5,006 nt of DNA from Chloroflexota bacterium (GTDB lineage Bacteria; Chloroflexota; Anaerolineae; Aggregatilineales; Phototrophicaceae). The notes beneath the pieces were generated by a model that worked only from the letters and a program-made list of their open reading frames with translations, did no database searches and was not told where the DNA came from. The DNA lies in assembly GCA_023392115.1 (NCBI GenBank), contig JAEVZT010000174.1, positions 1-5,006 on the forward strand, read 5' to 3'. Shown here one piece after another: positions 1 through 4,174 of the stretch; within the stretch, counting starts at the first letter, position 1; the number at the start of each line of letters is the position of its first letter. The position numbers and the translations under genes are program-made.

Positions 1-34
1 GGTTAACGCTGACCCACTACGCTTTTTCTCTTTT

Positions 35-82
35 CTCAGCACTCAGCACTCGGTACTCAGCACTTCTCATCACTCATCACTT
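35..82. repeat. Seven-base tandem repeat, CTCAGCA/CTCATCA type
   Basis: Six imperfect heptamers are visible: CTCAGCA (35-41), CTCAGCA (42-48), CTCGGTA (49-55), CTCAGCA (56-62), a CTT interruption (63-65), CTCATCA (66-72) and CTCATCA (73-79), with the start of another unit after that. The strict seven-base spacing resembles the short tandemly repeated repetitive (STRR) heptamers described in cyanobacteria. The unit here is not one I can assign to a named family. Seven is not a multiple of three and no coding frame uses the array, so it is intergenic. No function can be read from the sequence. Confidence 0.8.
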
Positions 83-94
83 TCGACTTCCTTC

Positions 95-115
95 TTGGCA
101 CTTTGCACATGCCAA
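95..115. promoter_or_regulatory. 21-bp palindrome, possible operator
   Basis: TTGGCA (95-100) is repeated inverted as TGCCAA (110-115) around a nine-base spacer. A perfect 6+6 palindrome about two helical turns long, roughly 65-85 bases upstream of the inferred transcription start near 179, is where an activator or repressor dimer could bind. It has no T-run after it, so it is not a terminator. The regulator is unknown, and a chance palindrome is possible. Confidence 0.25.
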
Positions 116-143
116 ACCGTAAAACCTTCAACCGCCTTGCACA

Positions 144-172
144 TTGACTCGACTTTGTTAAAATAGCACAAT
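144..172 (+). promoter_or_regulatory. Candidate sigma-70 type promoter for the leader and aminotransferase
   Basis: TTGACT (144-149) matches five of six bases of the -35 consensus. It is followed after 17 bases by CACAAT (167-172), which matches four of six bases of the -10 consensus. This would start transcription near 179, about 19 bases before the Shine-Dalgarno site of the short leader frame, a good fit for a leader transcript. TAAAAT (159-164) is a better -10 by itself but is only nine bases from TTGACT; with TTGCAC (137-142) its spacing is 16, but that -35 is poor. The stretch is clearly AT-richer than the genes. Confidence 0.35.
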
Positions 173-209
173 TAGTCACAGCTTAAGAACATTACGCAGG
201 AAGCGCACC

Positions 210-266
210 GTGCTTTACAGCACCCTCATGACCATGACCAATACTGATCGCCTTCCACCGATCTAG
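210..266 (+). CDS. Putative 18-residue leader peptide
   Basis: An AGGAAG Shine-Dalgarno sequence (198-203) lies six bases before a GTG at 210. The frame reads MLYSTLMTMTNTDRLPPI and stops at TAG (264-266). Four of 18 residues are Thr (codons at 222, 231, 237 and 243) and two internal residues are Met (228 and 234), bunched as TLMTMTNT. The stop codon sits just before a G-rich segment that can pair either with part of this frame or with the 5' arm of the terminator at 307. This placement is that of a regulatory leader peptide, as in the thr, his and trp operons of enteric bacteria. The GTG also lies in a small hairpin (210-214 with 219-223). An internal ATG at 228 is in frame but has no ribosome site. 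The case rests on ribosome-site spacing and position alone, so a chance frame remains possible. Confidence 0.35.
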   Translation: MLYSTLMTMTNTDRLPPI

Positions 267-306
267 GCGGGGTTCTGGTCGTGCGCAAGCATATCGAAAA
301 CCAATG

Positions 307-338
307 ACACCCCGCACCGGGGTGTTTTTGTTTTTTTT
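307..338 (+). terminator. Intrinsic terminator upstream of the aminotransferase gene
   Basis: ACACCCCG (307-314) pairs perfectly with CGGGGTGT (318-325) around a three-base loop. The stem is followed by a T-tract of five T, one G and eight T (325-338). It ends 34 bases before the likely aminotransferase start. It comes after a candidate promoter and is not preceded by any large gene in the window, which fits attenuation better than ending an upstream gene. Confidence 0.85.
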
Positions 339-372
339 AGAATTCGTGAATAATGAGATTGGAGAAGAAAAC

Positions 373-1695
373 TTGGTCGCACACGAGCCTGTTATGTCCA
401 GTTTAGAGACGCCGCAGTTCGTCATGTCGGGAGAATACCGGATTCCGGTGAACGGCTATCCGGCGCAGATGATGGACATTCCGCCGTCGCGCATGTTCCT
501 GATCCGTGACGCGCTTAAAGCCTACCGCGCCAAGAACGGCGCTGACGCCGTCACCTTCGATGCCTCGCAGGGCGACGGCGGCGCGAGTCTCCCCGGCGTT
601 CCACGCGAAATTTACGAGCGGGCGCTCCAGCTCCAGCTTGAGCACGGCAGCGCCTACGATCAGCCGTGGGGAACCGTGCAGTTCCGCAAAGCCGCCGCCG
701 AAAACTACTGGGGGCTTGACGCCGCCTCGGGCTGGACTGCTGAAAACATCGTTGCCGTGCAGGGCGGGCGCGACGGCTTGCAGAAGGCGTACAGCGCGAT
801 GATCGCGCTCGGCACGCAGGCGATCGGCAGCGCGCTGATCGTCTCGCGCGTCCCGTGGATCACCTACAACTGGGGACCCTACGCCGTCGGCTTGAACGTG
901 ATCCTCGCCCCCGGTCAACCGGAGGACGGCTGGCGCTACACGCCCGAAGCGATCCGCGCCTGCGTCGACTACGCCGCGCGCGATGGACGCAAGATCGCCG
1001 GAATCGTCATCACGTCGCCGGACAACCCGACCGGGCGGACGCTGCCGATCGCCGAGCAGATCGAACTGGCGAAGGCGGCGCTCGAAGCGGGGGTGCCCTT
1101 CGTCCTCTTCGACTGGATTTATCACTGGGTCACCGACGGCGGGCACTCGGACATCAACGCCCTGCTCCAAGCCTTCACGCCCGAAGAGCGCGAACGGCTG
1201 ATCATCCTCGACGGGCTGACCAAGAGCCTCGGCGCGTCGAACGTCCGCAGCGCGCACCTGCTGGCGGGGAAAGGCGTAGTCAAGCACATCACCAGCCAGT
1301 CGTCGCACGGCGTCATCCCGAGCTATTTCGGACAGGCGGTCGCCATCGCCGCCTATGAGATGGGGTTTGAGAAAGCCGCCGCGTCGATCATCGAGCCAAC
1401 GCGCGAGAGCCGCCGCGTCCTGCGCGAAGCGCTGACCGCCGAAAACGCGCGCTTCATCATGGGCGACGGCTACTACGCCTTCATCGACTGCACGCCGTTC
1501 ATCGAGGCGGGCGGGCTTGGCGACTCGGAAGGGCTGCTGACTTACTTGGGCGAGAACTACGGCATCGCCGTCGTGCCCGGCGTGTACTTCTCCGACGCGG
1601 GCGCGAACTGGATTCGCTTCTCCTACGCGCTGCCGCCCGAAACAACGCGCGGCGCTGCCCAGCGGCTGTTTGCAGGGCTGAACTCGCTGAAATAA
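373..1695 (+). CDS. PLP-dependent aminotransferase, class I/II (fold type I)
   Basis: This is a cytosolic enzyme that probably moves an amino group between an amino acid and a 2-oxo acid using pyridoxal phosphate. It has 440 residues from the TTG at 373, within the usual range for the class (about 380-450). Visible landmarks in that numbering: a Gly-rich QGGRDG cofactor loop near 130-135; NPTG with Asn218, which contacts the PLP ring oxygen; Asp247 and Tyr250 in FDWIY; the likely Schiff-base Lys284 in DGLTKSLG, with Arg292 eight residues later; and Arg415 in WIRFS, expected to hold the substrate carboxylate. The start was chosen because GGAGAAG (361-367) lies five bases before the TTG. An ATG at 304 is in frame but falls against the terminator; ATGs at 394 and 424 lack a ribosome site. 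The substrate cannot be told. The N-terminal 40 residues are not recognised. The upstream candidate attenuator may control it, and a terminator follows, so it is probably transcribed alone. Confidence 0.85.
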   Translation: MVAHEPVMSSLETPQFVMSGEYRIPVNGYPAQMMDIPPSRMFLIRDALKAYRAKNGADAVTFDASQGDGGASLPGVPREIYERALQLQLEHGSAYDQPWGTVQFRKAAAENYWGLDAASGWTAENIVAVQGGRDGLQKAYSAMIALGTQAIGSALIVSRVPWITYNWGPYAVGLNVILAPGQPEDGWRYTPEAIRACVDYAARDGRKIAGIVITSPDNPTGRTLPIAEQIELAKAALEAGVPFVLFDWIYHWVTDGGHSDINALLQAFTPEERERLIILDGLTKSLGASNVRSAHLLAGKGVVKHITSQSSHGVIPSYFGQAVAIAAYEMGFEKAAASIIEPTRESRRVLREALTAENARFIMGDGYYAFIDCTPFIEAGGLGDSEGLLTYLGENYGIAVVPGVYFSDAGANWIRFSYALPPETTRGAAQRLFAGLNSLK

Positions 1696-1725
1696 GCCTC
1701 ACGCGGCACAAAATCGTGGCTATCT

Positions 1726-1756
1726 CCCCTGAAATCGCGTTATTTCAGGGGTTTTT
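1726..1756 (+). terminator. Intrinsic terminator of the aminotransferase gene
   Basis: CCCCTGAAAT (1726-1735) pairs perfectly over ten bases with ATTTCAGGGG (1742-1751) around a six-base loop, and is followed by TTTTT (1752-1756) and then GGTTT. It lies 30 bases after the TAA of the aminotransferase and before the next gene's ribosome site, so the two + strand genes are probably separate units. Confidence 0.85.
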
Positions 1757-1758
1757 GG

Positions 1759-1787
1759 TTTACAATAAGAGATACGGTAAAAATAAC
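1759..1787 (+). promoter_or_regulatory. Weak candidate promoter for the BI-1 family gene
   Basis: TTTACA (1759-1764) matches five of six -35 bases, and an A/T-rich run (TAAAAATAA, 1778-1786) lies where a -10 would be, but no good -10 hexamer sits at exactly 17 bases. A promoter is expected here because a terminator ends just upstream. TACAAT (1761-1766) could itself be a -10. Confidence 0.25.
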
Positions 1788-1824
1788 GCAAACACCCATC
1801 TATAGTAAGCATTGAGGAGAATCG

Positions 1825-2550
1825 ATGGCATATTCGGAGCTATTTAATAAGAGTCGCGCTGTTCCCACAACGCAAACTTATGCGGAAGTCAAGCCGCTGC
1901 TGACGTGGGTCTACGCGTGGATGCTGATCGGCTTGATCGTAACGACAGCGGTCGCCGCTTTCACCGTCAGCAGCCCGGCGATGCTCGAAATTCGAACAAA
2001 TACGGGCGTGGGTTTTGGGTCGTTCATCGTCCAGATCGCGCGGGTCGTGATCCTAGGCGCGCTGATGCAGCGCCTCTCGCCCGCGCTGGCGGCGCTCTTG
2101 TTCCTCGCTTACGCCGCGACGCTCGGGTTTACGCTGTCGCTGTTGTTCCTCGTCTTCGACATCGGCTCGCTGGTCGCCGCTTTCGGCACGACCGCCATCC
2201 TGTTCGGCGTCATGTCGATCGTCGGCTTCACGACCGACGTTGACCTGACCCGCATCGGCAGCCTGCTTGTCCTCGGCTTGGTCGGCGTGATCATCGCGCT
2301 GGTCGTCAACATGTTCATCGGCAGCAGCATGATCAACTTCCTGCTGAGCATCGTCGGCGTGCTGATCTTCATGGGCTTGACCGCCTACGATACGCAGAAC
2401 ATCAAGCGCATGGCTGCTGTTCCCGAAGTGCAGGCGGACGGGTCGGTCGCCGCGAAAGTCGCCATCTTCGCCGCGCTCTCGCTCTACCTGAACTTCATCA
2501 ACATCTTCCTGTTCCTGCTGCGTATTATGGGCGGCGGAAGCAGTGATTAG
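1825..2550 (+). CDS. Bax inhibitor-1 (BI-1/YetJ/TMBIM) family membrane protein
   Basis: This is an integral inner-membrane protein of 241 residues, normal for bacterial BI-1 proteins, whose characterised member B. subtilis YetJ is a pH-gated calcium leak channel. Hydrophobicity shows about seven helices: roughly 28-50, 64-83, 87-110, 114-134, 145-166, 168-190 and 208-234, after a polar N-terminal tail. Family hallmarks include FGVMSIVGFTTDVDLTRIGS (127-146), GLTAYDTQNIK (184-194) and SLYLNFINIFLFLLRI (219-234). Asp189 in AYDTQ matches the first Asp of the YetJ pH-sensing pair. The position of the second Asp (LYLDF in many members) is Asn223, which may alter gating. The ATG at 1825 has a GAGGAG ribosome site (1814-1819) five bases upstream. 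The gene stands alone between two terminators. Its role in this organism is unknown; general stress or ion homeostasis is only a family-level guess. Confidence 0.93.
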   Translation: MAYSELFNKSRAVPTTQTYAEVKPLLTWVYAWMLIGLIVTTAVAAFTVSSPAMLEIRTNTGVGFGSFIVQIARVVILGALMQRLSPALAALLFLAYAATLGFTLSLLFLVFDIGSLVAAFGTTAILFGVMSIVGFTTDVDLTRIGSLLVLGLVGVIIALVVNMFIGSSMINFLLSIVGVLIFMGLTAYDTQNIKRMAAVPEVQADGSVAAKVAIFAALSLYLNFINIFLFLLRIMGGGSSD

Positions 2551-2560
2551 GAAGAAAGTG

Positions 2561-2588
2561 AACAGTTTACAGTAGACAGTTGACAGTA
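2561..2588. repeat. Seven-base tandem repeat, NACAGTW type
   Basis: Four exact-length heptamers run head to tail: AACAGTT (2561-2567), TACAGTA (2568-2574), GACAGTT (2575-2581) and GACAGTA (2582-2588). The core ACAGT is invariant and the flanking bases vary. The array begins 11 bases after the BI-1 stop codon and ends just before the hairpin at 2595. It is STRR-like in period, but its unit differs from the CTCAGCA array at 35-82, so the window holds two unrelated heptamer families. Confidence 0.8.
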
Positions 2589-2594
2589 AAATCG

Positions 2595-2635
2595 AACAGC
2601 TCACCGTCGGACGCTTCCCGACGGTGAGCTGTTTT
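2595..2635. terminator. Bidirectional intrinsic terminator between convergent genes
   Basis: A perfect 16-bp stem pairs 2595-2610 with 2618-2633 (arm core AACAGCTCACCGTCGG) around a seven-base loop. On the + strand it ends in TTTT (2632-2635). On the - strand the stem is followed by TTCGATTTTAC, a weaker T-run. Sitting between the + strand BI-1 gene and the - strand livF gene, it can end both transcripts. The T-runs are short, but the stem is unusually long. Confidence 0.75.
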
Positions 2636-2661
2636 GATATGGCTTGGTGAAGCCTTAGGCA

Positions 2662-3375
2662 TCAGCCGCCGAGGTACGCCTCGATCACCGTCTTGTCTTC
2701 GCGCAAGTTCTCGCACGTGTCGGCGTGCGTGATGAAGCATGACTGAAGCACGTAGCCGCGATGCGCCACGCCAAGCGCCATCTGCGCGTTCTGCTCGACC
2801 AGCAGGATCGTCGTCTTTTCTTCGGTGTTGAGATATGTGATGACGTTGAAGATTTCGCGCACCAGCAGCGGCGCTAGCCCCATCGACGGCTCGTCGAGGA
2901 GCAAGATGCGCGGACGCGCCATCAGCGCACGCCCGATGGCGAGCATCTGCTGTTCACCGCCCGACAGCGTCCCGCCAAGCTGCTTTTCGCGTTCCTTCAG
3001 GCGCGGAAAACGCTCGAAGACGTACTCCATGTCACGTTGGATGCCCGCCGTGTCGCTGCGGGCAAACGCGCCCATTTCGAGGTTCTCGCGCACCGTCAGC
3101 CGCGTGAAGATCTTGCGTCCTTCCGGCGACTGGATGACGCCGCGCTTGACGATCTCGTGCGCGGGCATGTTGGTGATGTCCTCGCCGTCGAGCATGACCT
3201 TACCCTCGCGCGCCCGCACAATGCCGCTGATCGTGTTGAGGGTCGTCGTCTTGCCCGCGCCATTCGCGCCGATCAGCGTGACGATTTCGCCCGCGTCGAC
3301 GTGCAGCGAAATCCCCTTCAGCGCGTAGATGCTGCCGTAATAGGTGTGAATGTCATGAACTTCAAGCAGGCTCAC
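2662..3375 (-). CDS. livF: Branched-chain amino-acid ABC transporter ATPase LivF
   Basis: This is one of two cytoplasmic ATPases that drive the LIV/HAAT importer and pairs with LivG. It has 237 residues from GTG at 3375, the usual LivF length. Visible: Walker A GANGAGKT (36-43), Q-loop Gln82 in IQSPEGRKIF, ABC signature LSGGE (137-141), Walker B ILLLDEP (157-163) with catalytic Glu162, the LivF-type VEQNA (193-197) in place of the switch His motif, and the C-terminal EAYLGG. The GTG was chosen because GAGGGA (3381-3386 on this strand) lies five bases before it; an in-frame TTG at 3405 has no such support. With this start it overlaps livG by 14 bases, pointing to coupled translation. The stretch after RGYVLQ (211-228) is unlike the common ETGRI...G pattern and carries two Cys and a His. 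It is last in the operon, before the terminator at 2595. Confidence 0.93.
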   Translation of the reverse strand: MSLLEVHDIHTYYGSIYALKGISLHVDAGEIVTLIGANGAGKTTTLNTISGIVRAREGKVMLDGEDITNMPAHEIVKRGVIQSPEGRKIFTRLTVRENLEMGAFARSDTAGIQRDMEYVFERFPRLKEREKQLGGTLSGGEQQMLAIGRALMARPRILLLDEPSMGLAPLLVREIFNVITYLNTEEKTTILLVEQNAQMALGVAHRGYVLQSCFITHADTCENLREDKTVIEAYLGG

Positions 3376-4174
3376 GGTCGTCCCTCGTAACAGGTTCGTC
3401 TTCAACTGGCGCGCTGCCGAGATACGCTTCGATGACCTTCGGGTCGCGCTGCACCTGCGCCGGCGTCCCCTCGGCGATCTTCTGCCCGTAATCCATGACG
3501 GTCACCTGATCGGAAATGCTCATGACGAGCTTCATGTCGTGCTCGATCAGGAAAATCGTCAAGCCGCGCTCGTCGCGCAGCCGGCGAATGAGCACGATCA
3601 TCTCTTCGGTTTCCTGCGGATTCATGCCCGCCGTCGGCTCGTCGAGCAGCAGCAGCAGCGGGTCGGACGCCAGCGCCCGCGCGATCTCCAGACGGCGCTG
3701 GAAGCCGTAGGGCAGGTTCTGCGACAGCACATCGCCGATGTCCGGCAGACCAACGTAGTCGAGCAGTTCGAGGGCGCGGTCAATGGCGCGGTACTCTTCG
3801 CGCCGCGTCCACGGAAAGCGGATGATCGACGAGATCGGGTCGGCTTTCAATCGACAGTGCATGCCGACGAGAACGTTTTCGAGCGTCGTCATGTTGGCGA
3901 ACAGGCGGATATTCTGGTATGTCCGCGCGATGTGTGCCCGCATGATCCGGTCGGGGCGGTAGCCGGTGATGTCGCGCCCGTTGAAGATCACCTGCCCTTC
4001 TTCGGGCGTGTAGAAGCCGGTGATGCAGTTGAAAAATGTCGTCTTGCCCGCGCCGTTCGGACCGATCAAGCTGGCGATCGTCTGCGGTGGGATTTGCAGA
4101 TCCACTTGGCGGACGGCGGTCAGACCCCCAAATCGCTTGACTAACTGGCGGACGTCTAGCAGCAGTTCGCTCAT
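3362..4174 (-). CDS. livG: Branched-chain amino-acid ABC transporter ATPase LivG
   Basis: This is the second cytoplasmic ATPase of the LIV/HAAT importer. It has 270 residues, slightly long for LivG because of an acidic, charged tail (about 255-270) after the EAYLG end. Visible: Walker A GPNGAGKT (38-45), Q-loop Gln87 in TYQNIRLF, the LivG-style signature NLPYGFQRRLEIARAL (153-168; LPYG replaces LSGG as is common in LivG), Walker B LLLLLDEP (173-180) with Glu179, and switch His212 in LIEHDM. The 106-125 insert, rich in Pro and Arg, is typical of LivG. The ATG at 4174 overlaps the livM stop as ATGA and has GAGGA seven bases upstream (4182-4186 on this strand). Because LivF lacks the switch His, LivG probably provides the fully canonical set of motifs in the pair. 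Confidence 0.94.
   Translation of the reverse strand: MSELLLDVRQLVKRFGGLTAVRQVDLQIPPQTIASLIGPNGAGKTTFFNCITGFYTPEEGQVIFNGRDITGYRPDRIMRAHIARTYQNIRLFANMTTLENVLVGMHCRLKADPISSIIRFPWTRREEYRAIDRALELLDYVGLPDIGDVLSQNLPYGFQRRLEIARALASDPLLLLLDEPTAGMNPQETEEMIVLIRRLRDERGLTIFLIEHDMKLVMSISDQVTVMDYGQKIAEGTPAQVQRDPKVIEAYLGSAPVEDEPVTRDDREPA

Larger units (their letters stand above)
203..338 (+). promoter_or_regulatory. Candidate transcription attenuator (structured leader RNA)
   Basis: Three competing pairings are visible. Pairing 1:2 joins GACCA (236-240) to TGGTC (276-280) and CGCC (249-252) to GGCG (266-269). Pairing 2:3, the antiterminator, joins GCGGGGT (267-273) to ACCCCGC (309-315), with TGGT (276-279) to ACCA (300-303), and encloses a GCAA-loop hairpin (281-292). 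Pairing 3:4 is the terminator (307-314 with 318-325). When 1:2 forms, GCGCAC (203-208) can also pair with GTGCGC (281-286) to close a three-way junction that includes hairpin 210-223. Segment 1 lies inside the short leader frame, so a ribosome stalled at its Thr/Met codons would free segment 2 to prevent termination. I see no T-box core motif or riboswitch consensus that I recognise. The pairings are read directly from the sequence; the mechanism is inferred. The region could instead be a small RNA of about 160 bases. Confidence 0.4.

Noticed and set aside
246..263. Alternative hairpin GATCG (246-250) with CGATC (259-263)
   Set aside because: It is a real local palindrome but excludes the 1:2 pairing only partly and is inside the leader frame. 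It may be transient and is not strong enough to list as a separate element.
200..290. tRNA or T-box element in the leader
   Set aside because: The outer stem and two inner hairpins look cloverleaf-like, but there is no GGTTCRA T-loop, no seven-base anticodon loop layout and no CCA end. No T-box core sequence (AGGGTGGNACCGCG) is present.
304..372. ATG at 304 as the aminotransferase start
   Set aside because: It lies three bases before the terminator stem, so the protein would begin with codons from the hairpin and T-tract (FLFFLEF). It has no Shine-Dalgarno site.
403..1308. Long open frame on the minus strand opposite the aminotransferase
   Set aside because: It is an Arg/Asp/Val-rich shadow frame typical of GC-rich genes. 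It has no recognisable domain and the + strand gene has clear catalytic motifs.
2053..2604. Open frame on the minus strand opposite the BI-1 gene, running into the heptamer array
   Set aside because: Its composition (many Asp, Glu, Gln, His and Arg) mirrors the hydrophobic codons of the + strand membrane protein, and it spans a terminator stem.
2641..2654. Small hairpin GGCTT-GGTG-AAGCC downstream of livF
   Set aside because: It has only five base pairs and no T-run on either strand. The 16-bp hairpin at 2595-2633 explains termination better.
3376..3405. TTG at 3405 as the livF start
   Set aside because: GTG at 3375 has GAGGGA five bases upstream and gives a normal LivF N-terminus; the extra ten residues do not look like the family.
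3539..4144. Open frame on the + strand opposite livG
   Set aside because: It is a shadow of livG with no motif and no ribosome site worth noting, in a region where the minus-strand gene has all its ABC motifs.
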